Assembly (NCBI GenBank): GCA_903897565.1
Contig: CAIUCF010000321.1
Coordinates: 1 to 13,112 of the forward strand
Reading direction: 5' to 3'
Source of the DNA: an uncultured Rhodospirillales bacterium
GTDB lineage: Bacteria > Pseudomonadota > Alphaproteobacteria > ATCC43930 > CGMCC-115725
Length of the DNA: 13,112 nucleotides
In this document: positions 5,977 through 13,112 of the stretch, piece by piece
Numbering within the stretch: position 1 is the stretch's first letter
How the letters are laid out: every line of letters begins with the position of its first letter
Translations under genes and position numbers: made by a program
The notes under the pieces: model-generated
The model's database searches: none
Told to the model about the DNA's origin: nothing
Seen by the model: only the letters and a program-made list of their open reading frames with translations

Positions 5977-7104
5977 ATGCCCCTGACACTCGGCCGATGG
6001 ATGCAGTTTCTCGAGATCGGCGACGAGACCAAAGCCGCGCTCGAGGACGTCTACGCGGTGGCGGCGCCGCAGATCGACAGTATCCTCGACGTTTTCTATA
6101 CCCGGATCGCTCGTGACGGGGTCGGGCAGAAATTGATGACGCCGGAAGCGATGGAGCATGCGCGGGCCGCGCAGCGCAAGCATTGGCTCACCTATGTCCT
6201 CCGCGGGCGGTTCAACGAGGAATATCTCGCCGCGGCGCGGGCGATCGGCCAGATCCACCATCAGGTCGGCGTCGACCTCGTCCTCTATACCGGCTCGTAT
6301 TCCGTTGTTCTGAGCGAGTTCGTCGGTCAGATGGTGGCGGCGTATCACGATGATCCCGACCGCCTGCGCCGCGCGCTGACAGCCCTCAATCAGGTCGTGT
6401 TCCTGGACATGGGGCTGGGCGTCGCCGTGTATCACGACGCCTTTGTCAGCGCCCTGGCGGAGATGTCGAACGAGGTGAATTTCAGTCTCGCCCGCGCGGG
6501 TGAATTCCGCGACAACGAGACCGGGATGCACCTGATGCGGATGAGCAGGATGTGCTCCGCGCTCGCTCGGGCCCTGGGCCGGGACGGCCGCTGGGTGGAA
6601 ATGCTGGAGGTCGCGAGCCCCCTGCACGACGTCGGCAAGATCGGGATCCCTGACAGCGTGTTGCTGAAGCCCGGACGACTCGACGATGCCGAACTGGAGG
6701 TCATGCGGCGCCATCCCCAGATCGGTGGCCAGATTATCCCCGAAGATTCCGCGGAGGTGATCCGCATGGCGAAGCGGATCGCGCTCACCCATCATGAGCG
6801 TTGGGACGGCGCCGGCTATCCGGCCGGGCTGAAGGGCGAGGAGATTCCGCTCGAGGGCCGGATCGCGGCGATCTGCGATGTCTATGACGCCTTGCTGTCC
6901 GACCGGCCCTACAAGGAGCCCTGGACCCGGGATGCGGCCCTTGCCTATCTGCGCGATAACCGCGGTCGCCATTTCGATCCCGATCTCGTCGCGCGCTTCC
7001 TGAAGATGGCGCCGGAGATGGACGCGATCCGCGGGCGCTATCGCGACACCCAGCCATCGGAGGTCGCGATTGCGACGCCGATCGCATTTGACCGGAACGG
7101 ATGA
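5977..7104 (+). CDS. Globin-coupled sensor with HD-GYP c-di-GMP phosphodiesterase domain
   Basis: Predicted haem-controlled phosphodiesterase that hydrolyses c-di-GMP. Residues 1-150 form a globin-coupled sensor globin: GRWMQFLEIGDE at the N-terminus, Tyr41 in VFYTRI as the likely distal residue, and IGQIHHQVGV with His94 as the likely proximal haem ligand. A helical linker leads to the HD-GYP domain (about 170-350). That domain is complete: ETGMH (Glu181, His185), HDVGKIGIP (His217, Asp218, Lys221), RRHP (His246), HHERWDGAGYP (His272, His273 and the GYP signature) and CDVYDAL (Asp301). This is the metal-ligand set of trimetal HD-GYP enzymes. ATG 5977 (375 aa) is preferred over ATG 5851 (417 aa): it has GGTGAG just upstream, while the extra 42 residues lack globin character, are less GC-rich and overlap an FNR-like box. 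A diguanylate cyclase gene starts 91 bp downstream. Oxygen as ligand is inference. Confidence 0.9.
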   Translation: MPLTLGRWMQFLEIGDETKAALEDVYAVAAPQIDSILDVFYTRIARDGVGQKLMTPEAMEHARAAQRKHWLTYVLRGRFNEEYLAAARAIGQIHHQVGVDLVLYTGSYSVVLSEFVGQMVAAYHDDPDRLRRALTALNQVVFLDMGLGVAVYHDAFVSALAEMSNEVNFSLARAGEFRDNETGMHLMRMSRMCSALARALGRDGRWVEMLEVASPLHDVGKIGIPDSVLLKPGRLDDAELEVMRRHPQIGGQIIPEDSAEVIRMAKRIALTHHERWDGAGYPAGLKGEEIPLEGRIAAICDVYDALLSDRPYKEPWTRDAALAYLRDNRGRHFDPDLVARFLKMAPEMDAIRGRYRDTQPSEVAIATPIAFDRNG

Positions 7105-7195
7105 TTTCCAACTCTCACGGTTATAAGCAATTCGTTAAAGCGCGAGCGCTATAAAGCGCATCTCGGTTTCTCGATTTGGCCCTGATTCCAGCAGC
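7105..7195. other. Gap between the HD-GYP and GGDEF genes
   Basis: A 91-bp, relatively AT-rich gap. The heptamer AAAGCGC occurs twice (7137-7143 and 7154-7160), with TATAAA just before the second copy at 7151-7156, possibly a -10 element. No FNR-like box is seen here, so the cyclase gene may have a separate promoter or be read through from the HD-GYP gene. Confidence 0.3.
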
Positions 7196-9850
7196 ATGAT
7201 CTACTCGCAGGTTCGGCATCACATACCACGGCGGCTTGCGTCGATTTCGGCCAAGAACCTCGGCATGGCGATGCTCGTGCTGCTGCTGGGGGTGAACGCG
7301 GCGGTGGCGTTGTGGGCGGGAATGCTGCTTGTGCATGGTCGCGCACAGGATGAACGGAACGCCCAGCTCATCACTCAGAACCTTTCATTGGTCCTCGCCG
7401 AAAACATCGGGAACCGCTTTCGCGATATTGATCTCGGCATGCGCTACCTCGGCCGCGATCTTCAGGCGCGTTCGGCGTCGGCCGCCGGTGTCGACGACGC
7501 CGATATCCGATCGCTTCTGACGTTTACCAACGACGCGCTCGGCCGGGATGACGGTGCCGTCGTGACCGATGCCGCCGGAACGGTGCTCGCAGTGGCAGGC
7601 AGCCTGCCGCGCGATGCGGGAAGCCGCGTGACGGCGGCGGTGTTCGCGGCGGCGCGCGAGCAGTCGGTGCGCCGCACGATCATCACCGATCCGATCCGGC
7701 TGACCGGAGGTGACGACTGGGTCATCGCCTGCGCCCGCCGCTATGATCGGGCCGATGGCCGCTTCGCCGGCGTCATCGTCATCACCGTTCCGGTAAGGTC
7801 GCTCGTGGCCCTGCTCTCTGGGCTGGATCTCGGCCCTCACGGCATCGCGGTGCTGCGTGATTCCAGCCTCGGGCAGATCCTGCGTTATCCGCCGACCGAC
7901 CCTGTCACCATGCGGGTCGGCGCCCGTCGCTTTCCGCCGGAACTGGCCGCTGCGGTGGCGGCCGGTCGGCAGAGCGCCACGTTTCACGCCCGACTCACGG
8001 CGGATGGCGTCGAGCGGACCGAGACCTATCGTCGCCTCGTCGCGCCGCCGTTCCATGTGATCGTCGGGCTCGCCAGCCAAGATTATCTACGCGGCTGGAC
8101 ACTGCGCCGTCGCGACACGGTCGTCGAATTCGCCATCTTCGCGCTCACGACGTCACTGATCGCCTGGCTGCTCTGGCGGCTGATCCGCCATCTGCGTTAC
8201 GAGATGGAGCGCAACCGGAACATGCTCCGGGGCGCCAGCGACGGGCTGCATATCCTGACCCGCGAGGGGCAGTTGATCGAGGCGAGCGACTCCTTCTTCG
8301 AGCGCCTCGGCTATCGCCGCGAGGAGCTGACCGGGCGCGACGTGACTGTCTGGGACGCAGCCCATAAGCCGGACGAGCTCCTGGCCTGGCACCGGAAGGC
8401 GGTTGATGGCCAGGAGCATTTCGCCCTGGAAACCCGCCATCGCCGCAAGGACGGCAGTATCTTCGATGTCGAGGTGTCGTGTTTTCCGATCGACATCGAC
8501 GGCAGGCGCGCGATGTTCGCCTCCGCGCGTGACATCACCGATCGCAAGCGGGCCGAGCACGAATTGGCGCAGAGCGAAGCGCGGTTTCGCAACCTGTTCG
8601 AGCGCAACAGCTGCGTCATGGTGATTCTGGATGCCGAGATTACCCGCATCGTCGACGCCAATCAGGCCGCCGTCGCCTTCTATGGCTACCCGCGTGAGCG
8701 CCTGATCGAGATGCCCCTCGCGGAGATCTCGCTGATGTCCCACGAGGAGATGGCGAATGAGCAGGCGCACGCGGCGCGGGAGGGCCGCGCCTACTGCAAT
8801 TTCCGCCATCGCCTGGCGTCGGGGGAGGTTCGCGACGTCGAGGTCTATCGCACCCCGGTGCCGCTCGGCGGCACGCCGATGCTGGTCTCGATCATCCATG
8901 ACGTCACCGAGCGCAAACGCGGCGAGGCCCGGCTCAAGCTGGCGGCCAGCGTATTCACCCATGCCAATGAAGGCATCATGATCACGGATGCCAAGGGGAC
9001 GATCCTCGAAGTCAACGACATGCTGTGCCGGATCACCGGCTATGACCGCGAGGAGGTGATCGGTCAGAATCCCCGGATGTTCAAATCCGGCCGCCAGACC
9101 TATGAAGATTATGTCCGGGTCTGGAAGATCCTGCTCGAGACCGGGCATTGGAGCGGTGAGATCTGGAATCGTCGCAAGAATGGCGAGGTATTCGCCGAGC
9201 TGCAGACGATAAGCGCCGTCTATGATGCCGATGGCAAGGTGCAGAACTACGTCGCCCTGTTCACCGACATCACGCAGATGAAGAATCACCAGCAGCAGCT
9301 CCAGCGCATCGCGCATTACGACGCGCTGACCGGGCTGCCCAACCGCGTCCTGCTCTCGGATCGACTGCAGCAGGCGCTGGTCCAGGGCCGGCGGCGGGAC
9401 AAGTCCGTGGCGGTCGTCTATATCGATCTCGACGGCTTCAAGGCGGTCAACGACACGCACGGCCATGATGCCGGGGATGCGCTGCTGATCGCGGTCGCGA
9501 ATCGGATGAAGACCGCGCTGCGCGAGGGCGACACCCTGGCACGGATCGGCGGCGATGAATTCGTCGCCGTCCTCGGCGATCTCGAGGATTTCGCGGATTG
9601 CGAGCCCGTGCTTGTCCGCCTGTTGCGCGCGGCGTCCGATCCGGTGCAACTCGCCCAGGCTGCCGTGCAGGTCTCGGCAAGTATCGGCGTGACGGTCTAC
9701 CCGGAGGATGACGGCGGCGCCGACCAGCTCATGCGCCACGCCGATCAGGCGATGTACGAGGCGAAGCAGACCGGCAAGAATCGTTATTGCGTCTTCGCGC
9801 CCGACCGCAACGCCGCCGTGCCGCTTGCGAATTCCCGCGCCGAGCCTTAA
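7196..9850 (+). CDS. Membrane-bound sensor diguanylate cyclase, PAS-PAS-PAS-GGDEF
   Basis: Predicted to make c-di-GMP from two GTP. Order of parts in 884 residues: transmembrane helix at about 23-45, a periplasmic sensor of about 260 residues (46-308, probably a Cache-type double domain), a second helix at about 310-329, three PAS domains (about 340-450, 460-573 and 582-695) with the typical DITDRKRAE and DVTERKRGE ends, then GGDEF (about 706-866). The catalytic motif is intact (GGDEF at 785-789), as is the upstream YIDLDGFKAVND metal-binding stretch. The inhibitory I-site RxxD (REGD, 776-779) sits five residues before GGDEF, so product feedback is expected. No EAL domain follows. It shares strand with the HD-GYP phosphodiesterase gene 91 bp upstream, so synthesis and breakdown are encoded together. 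The ATG at 7196 has a weak ribosome binding site; ATG at 7265 would cut into the first helix. Confidence 0.93.
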   Translation: MIYSQVRHHIPRRLASISAKNLGMAMLVLLLGVNAAVALWAGMLLVHGRAQDERNAQLITQNLSLVLAENIGNRFRDIDLGMRYLGRDLQARSASAAGVDDADIRSLLTFTNDALGRDDGAVVTDAAGTVLAVAGSLPRDAGSRVTAAVFAAAREQSVRRTIITDPIRLTGGDDWVIACARRYDRADGRFAGVIVITVPVRSLVALLSGLDLGPHGIAVLRDSSLGQILRYPPTDPVTMRVGARRFPPELAAAVAAGRQSATFHARLTADGVERTETYRRLVAPPFHVIVGLASQDYLRGWTLRRRDTVVEFAIFALTTSLIAWLLWRLIRHLRYEMERNRNMLRGASDGLHILTREGQLIEASDSFFERLGYRREELTGRDVTVWDAAHKPDELLAWHRKAVDGQEHFALETRHRRKDGSIFDVEVSCFPIDIDGRRAMFASARDITDRKRAEHELAQSEARFRNLFERNSCVMVILDAEITRIVDANQAAVAFYGYPRERLIEMPLAEISLMSHEEMANEQAHAAREGRAYCNFRHRLASGEVRDVEVYRTPVPLGGTPMLVSIIHDVTERKRGEARLKLAASVFTHANEGIMITDAKGTILEVNDMLCRITGYDREEVIGQNPRMFKSGRQTYEDYVRVWKILLETGHWSGEIWNRRKNGEVFAELQTISAVYDADGKVQNYVALFTDITQMKNHQQQLQRIAHYDALTGLPNRVLLSDRLQQALVQGRRRDKSVAVVYIDLDGFKAVNDTHGHDAGDALLIAVANRMKTALREGDTLARIGGDEFVAVLGDLEDFADCEPVLVRLLRAASDPVQLAQAAVQVSASIGVTVYPEDDGGADQLMRHADQAMYEAKQTGKNRYCVFAPDRNAAVPLANSRAEP

Positions 9851-9884
9851 CGCCTGGCGGCGTCGGGTTCGGGTCTCATGATGA

Positions 9885-9915
9885 ACGCGGCCTGCCGCGT
9901 CGGGGCGACCCGACG
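9885..9915. terminator. Two overlapping hairpins between convergent genes
   Basis: In the 71-bp gap between the cyclase and amidase stops, ACGCGG (9885-9890) pairs with CCGCGT (9895-9900). The overlapping CGTCGGG (9898-9904) pairs perfectly with CCCGACG (9909-9915) around a GCGA (GNRA-type) tetraloop. The two share 9898-9900, so they compete. The position suits a bidirectional terminator, but no T-run follows on either strand. Confidence 0.4.
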
Positions 9916-9921
9916 AGGCCG

Positions 9922-11346
9922 CTACCGCGGATCGATCGGGGTAAAGACGCCGTTGCGGGCCTCGATCACGGCGGCGGCGTCGAACAGGGTGTCTTCGCGG
10001 AAACGGCGGCCGAGCAGCTGGACGCCGACGGGCAGCCCGCCGGCGATTCCGGTCGGCACCGACAGCGCGGGAAACCCGAGCATCGGGATCGCCATCATCG
10101 ACCATTGCGCGTTCATGACCTCGCGCATGCGGTCGAGGCTCGCGATATCGGCGTCCTGTTCGAAGGCCTGTTCGGCGGAAACCGGCAGCAGGATCAGCGG
10201 GTAGCGCTCCATGAACTGCGCCAGCCGGGCGATCAGCGCACCGCGGCGGGCATAGCCGGCCATATAATCGCCGAGGCTCGGCTCCCCGCCCCACCAATCT
10301 GCGGCGACGGCGTAGTAGTGGCGGGCGCATTGCAGCATGCCGGCATCGCCGGTCTCCTCGACGAAGGGCATCAGTGGGCGGAATTCCTCAAGCGCGAGCA
10401 GGTACCAGAGCCGATAGGCCTCAGCGAGGATCGGCAGCTCGATCTCCTCGACGATGTAGCCGACATCGGCGAGCTGCGCGGCCGCAAGGTCGAGGGCTGC
10501 GGTGACGGCAGGGGTCGGCGGCGCCACGCCGACATCGCGCAGCAATCCGACCCTGATCGGGCGGTCGAGGGCCGGGCCGGCGAGCGGCGCCGGCGCATAG
10601 ATCGGATCGCGCGCATCGGAGGCGCTCATCGCCTGGAGCGCGATCCGCAGATCCGCGACCGAGCGCGCCAGCGGACCCTGCACCAGCATGGTCTGGACCG
10701 ACAACGCGGGATCGCCCTCGGGCGGGCCGTACCAACCTGCCACCCGGCCCACGGTCGGCCGAATGCCGGTGACGCCGCAGGCATAGGCGGGGTGGCGCAC
10801 CGAGCCGCCGATGTCGTTGCCATGACCGATCGGCACCATGCCGCTGGCGACCGCGGCACTGGCGCCGCCGCTGGAGCCGCCGGGGGTATGGGCGGCGTTC
10901 CAGGGGTTCAGAGTGCGGCCGTGGGCGTCGCAATTGGTGAACCAGCGATAGGAGAAGGCCGGGGTATTGCTGCGGCCGACGAACACCGCGCCGGCCTTGC
11001 GGAGATTGGCGACGTGGGGCGAGTCGACGGTCGCGATGTTCGACTTGAAAGCCGTGATGCCGTTGGTCGTGGCGTGCCCGGCCTGATCGCTGTTGACCTT
11101 GATCGCCAGGGGCACGCCATGGAGCGCGCCGATCGCGTCGCCGCGCGCGACCGCCCGATCGGCGGCGTCGGCCTGGTCGAGCGCCTCGGCGGCCGAGACC
11201 TCGACGAGCGCGTTGAGTGTCGGGTTGACCGCATCGATGCGGCTGAGACAGCTGATCGTCGCCTCGCGGGACGAGATCAGCCGGGTCCGGATGCCCTGGA
11301 CGAGCTCGCTTGCCGTCCAGCGCCACAAATCATTTTCTACAGCCAC
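9922..11346 (-). CDS. Amidase-signature family hydrolase
   Basis: A 474-residue cytosolic hydrolase of the amidase-signature family, which cleaves carboxamide C-N bonds. The Ser-cisSer-Lys triad is complete: Lys83 in LAIKVN, Ser158 in PGGSSGGASAA, and nucleophile Ser182 in DIGGSVRHPA. The Ser158-Ser182 spacing of 24 is the same as in fatty acid amide hydrolase. The C-terminal PVGVQLLGRRFREDTLF (about 440-456) is also typical. The length fits single-domain amidases. The substrate is not evident. It lacks a neighbouring gatC or gatB, so it is less likely to be GatA. The start is a GTG at 11346 with AGGGA a few nt upstream; no ATG lies nearby in frame. It is divergent from the NAD+ synthetase gene, and nitrogen salvage is one possible role. 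Confidence 0.93.
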   Translation of the reverse strand: MAVENDLWRWTASELVQGIRTRLISSREATISCLSRIDAVNPTLNALVEVSAAEALDQADAADRAVARGDAIGALHGVPLAIKVNSDQAGHATTNGITAFKSNIATVDSPHVANLRKAGAVFVGRSNTPAFSYRWFTNCDAHGRTLNPWNAAHTPGGSSGGASAAVASGMVPIGHGNDIGGSVRHPAYACGVTGIRPTVGRVAGWYGPPEGDPALSVQTMLVQGPLARSVADLRIALQAMSASDARDPIYAPAPLAGPALDRPIRVGLLRDVGVAPPTPAVTAALDLAAAQLADVGYIVEEIELPILAEAYRLWYLLALEEFRPLMPFVEETGDAGMLQCARHYYAVAADWWGGEPSLGDYMAGYARRGALIARLAQFMERYPLILLPVSAEQAFEQDADIASLDRMREVMNAQWSMMAIPMLGFPALSVPTGIAGGLPVGVQLLGRRFREDTLFDAAAVIEARNGVFTPIDPR

Positions 11347-11615
11347 GAATCCCTGCCCACGATATCAGCGTCATGCGCGAGGTTGGGCGGCGTGTTCCGG
11401 TGCGTCAATGACCCGAACGGGGCATCACACCAGCCATGGCGCCGCGCGGATATTCGGGGATGGCAAGGCGCCTGCGGTGATGCGAATTGGATTTGGATAC
11501 CGGACAAGCATCAGGCCCTCGGAAAGGTCCCGGCGATCCCTTCCCCTTGCTGTTGCCGCGATCCCGCCGTAAGAGTCAGGCATTGTTTCGGTCCGCCTGG
11601 AGCTTGCGTGCCATT
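11347..11615. promoter_or_regulatory. Divergent intergenic region, amidase versus NAD+ synthetase
   Basis: This 269-bp gap separates two divergent starts, so promoters for both are expected. I see no RNA gene, no strong inverted repeat and no FNR-like box. A GGAG at 11599-11602 is the nearest candidate ribosome binding site for the gene at 11616, although its 13-nt spacing is long. Confidence 0.4.
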
Positions 11616-13112
11616 ATGACTGCCCCGAGTCCCGACCGCCTTACCATCGCGATCGCCCAGTTGAACCCGATCGTCGGCGATATTCCCCACAATGTCGCCA
11701 AGCTCAGCGGCGCGCTGGCGACGGCGCGGGCGCAGGGCGCCGATCTGCTGGTGACATCGGAGCTGTTCCTGACCGGCTATCCGCCCGAGGATCTGATCCG
11801 TAAGCCGCAATTCCTCGCCGCCGCGCGCAAGGCGATCGATGCGCTGGTCGCCGAGCAGGCCAAGGGCGACACCGCACTGCTGCTCGGCGCGCCGTGGCAG
11901 GAAAACGGCGAGGTCTATAATGCCGTCGTGCTGATCGATCGCGGCGCCATTCAGACCGTGCGCTTCAAGCACGAGCTGCCCAATTACGGCGTGTTCGACG
12001 AGGTCCGGGTGTTCGCGCCCGGACCCTGCCCCGGGCCGATCGCGTTTCGCGGGGTCCGCCTCGGGGTGATGATCTGCGAGGACATGTGGTTTCCCGACGT
12101 CACCGAAACCCTGACCGAGACCGGGGCGCAGCTGCTGATCGTGCTCAACGGCTCGCCGTTCGAATCCGACAAGATCGACGAGCGCATCAGCCGCGCCGTG
12201 GCGCGGATCAAGGAGAGCGATCTCGACCTGCTCTACGTCAACCAGGTCTGCGGCCAGGACGAGCTGGTGTTCGACGGCGCCTCCTTCGCCCTCGACCGCA
12301 ACTGCAAGCTCAAGCTCCAAGCCCCGGCCTGGACCGAGACGATCCTGTGTACCGAGTGGAAACTGGGCGAGGATGATCGCTGGGCGATCCAGCCGGGAAC
12401 GATCACGCCGCCCTGCGACGCCGACGAGGCGATTTATCAGGCGCTGATGCTCGGCTTGCGCGACTACGTCACCAAGAACCGCTTTCCCGGCATCGTGCTC
12501 GGCATGTCGGGCGGTATCGATTCCGCGATCTGCGCCGCGATCGCCGCCGACGCCATCGGCGCCGACAAGGTCCATCTGGTGATGATGCCGTCGCGCTATA
12601 CCTCGCGCGACAGTCTGGAAGACGCCGCGCTCGCCGCCGGGATGCTCGGGGCCGAGCTGCGCGAGATCGGGATATCCCCGGCGATCGACGCCTTCGACCA
12701 GATGCTGGCGAGCTCGTTTGCCGGGCGCGGCCCGGATCTGACGGAAGAGAATCTGCAGTCGCGCGCCCGCGGCATCACCCTGATGGCGCTCTCCAACAAG
12801 TTCGGCTGGATGGTGCTCTCCACCGGCAACAAGTCGGAGATGTCCTGCGGCTACGCCACGCTCTATGGCGACATGTGCGGCGGCTACGCGGTCTTGAAGG
12901 ACGTCTACAAGACCACGGTGTTCGAGATTTCGCGCTGGCGCAACGCCCATAAGCCGGCAGGCGCGCTCGGCCCCGACGGCCCGGTGATGCCGGAGCGCAT
13001 CATCACCAAGCCGCCGACCGCCGAGCTGCGCGAGAACCAGACCGACCAGGATTCGCTGCCGCCCTACGAGGTACTCGACGCCATCCTTCATGGTCTGATC
13101 GAGGAGGAGCTG
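11616..13112 (+). CDS. nadE: Glutamine-dependent NAD+ synthetase (3' end cut by window)
   Basis: Last step of NAD+ synthesis: converts deamido-NAD+ to NAD+ using ATP and ammonia released from glutamine. The frame is open from ATG 11616 to the window edge (499 codons). The N-terminal nitrilase-type glutaminase domain (about 9-260) has its Glu-Lys-Cys triad: Glu49 in SELFLTGYPPEDL, Lys118 in KHELPNYGVFDE and Cys154 in MICEDMW. The C-terminal synthetase domain carries the ATP-binding P-loop SGGIDS (298-303), followed by STGNKSEM (402-409) and the GYATLYGDMCGGYAVLKDV stretch (412-430). Family members of this two-domain type run to about 540-580 residues, so roughly 50 residues are probably missing at the right edge. 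It is divergent from the amidase gene. No frameshift is seen. Confidence 0.96.
   Translation, partial: MTAPSPDRLTIAIAQLNPIVGDIPHNVAKLSGALATARAQGADLLVTSELFLTGYPPEDLIRKPQFLAAARKAIDALVAEQAKGDTALLLGAPWQENGEVYNAVVLIDRGAIQTVRFKHELPNYGVFDEVRVFAPGPCPGPIAFRGVRLGVMICEDMWFPDVTETLTETGAQLLIVLNGSPFESDKIDERISRAVARIKESDLDLLYVNQVCGQDELVFDGASFALDRNCKLKLQAPAWTETILCTEWKLGEDDRWAIQPGTITPPCDADEAIYQALMLGLRDYVTKNRFPGIVLGMSGGIDSAICAAIAADAIGADKVHLVMMPSRYTSRDSLEDAALAAGMLGAELREIGISPAIDAFDQMLASSFAGRGPDLTEENLQSRARGITLMALSNKFGWMVLSTGNKSEMSCGYATLYGDMCGGYAVLKDVYKTTVFEISRWRNAHKPAGALGPDGPVMPERIITKPPTAELRENQTDQDSLPPYEVLDAILHGLIEEEL

Noticed and set aside
8153..10330. Open minus-strand frame of 725 codons across the GGDEF gene
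   Set aside because: Runs antisense to PAS and GGDEF domains and then through the amidase in another frame; composition is that of a shadow frame.
11347..11615. Possible tRNA or small RNA between the amidase and NAD+ synthetase genes
   Set aside because: No cloverleaf, no TTCRANNC-type T-arm motif and no strong hairpin could be found by eye.
9787..11619. Open plus-strand frame of 610 codons over the amidase
   Set aside because: Antisense to a complete amidase with its full triad; the product is low-complexity and has no recognisable domain.
11511..13091. Open minus-strand frame of 526 codons over the right end
   Set aside because: Antisense to NAD+ synthetase, whose catalytic motifs are complete on the plus strand.

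Overview
The window looks like chromosomal DNA from a GC-rich alphaproteobacterium, possibly Rhodospirillales or Hyphomicrobiales. The grounds are the strong GC bias at third codon positions (which creates many long antisense shadow frames), FNR/FixK-type operators, a PAS_5-like protein, and a hairpin repeat (positions 51-70) resembling repeats I recall between genes in this class. The genus cannot be named from the sequence alone. I see no rRNA, tRNA, CRISPR array, insertion sequence or prophage.

Layout. (1) 117-3732 is a peptide-transport locus split over two strands. A lipoprotein gene and an oppB/dppB-type permease run on the minus strand. A small secreted cysteine-rich protein and an oppA/dppA-type binding protein run divergently on the plus strand. 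(2) 3754-4965 holds two housekeeping genes on the minus strand, folE (GTP cyclohydrolase I) and apaG. (3) 5277-9850 is a signalling block on the plus strand: a single-domain PAS protein, a globin-coupled HD-GYP protein (predicted c-di-GMP phosphodiesterase) and a membrane-bound protein with three PAS domains and a GGDEF domain (predicted diguanylate cyclase). (4) 9922-11346 is an amidase-signature hydrolase on the minus strand. (5) 11616 to the right edge is glutamine-dependent NAD+ synthetase, cut by the window end.

The most interesting part is block 3. Two overlapping FNR/FixK-like boxes lie inside a 12-bp-arm perfect inverted repeat ahead of the PAS gene, and a third box lies ahead of the globin/HD-GYP gene. 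Each box matches the consensus TTGAT-N4-ATCAA at 9 of 10 positions. The hypothesis is an oxygen-linked c-di-GMP module: FNR/FixK-type control of transcription, a haem globin controlling breakdown, and a neighbouring cyclase making the signal. The second notable item is the 92-residue secreted protein. It is a tandem repeat of a CX3C-X9-CX3C unit, the cysteine pattern of disulfide-stapled helical hairpins, and sits 13 bp before the peptide-binding protein gene.
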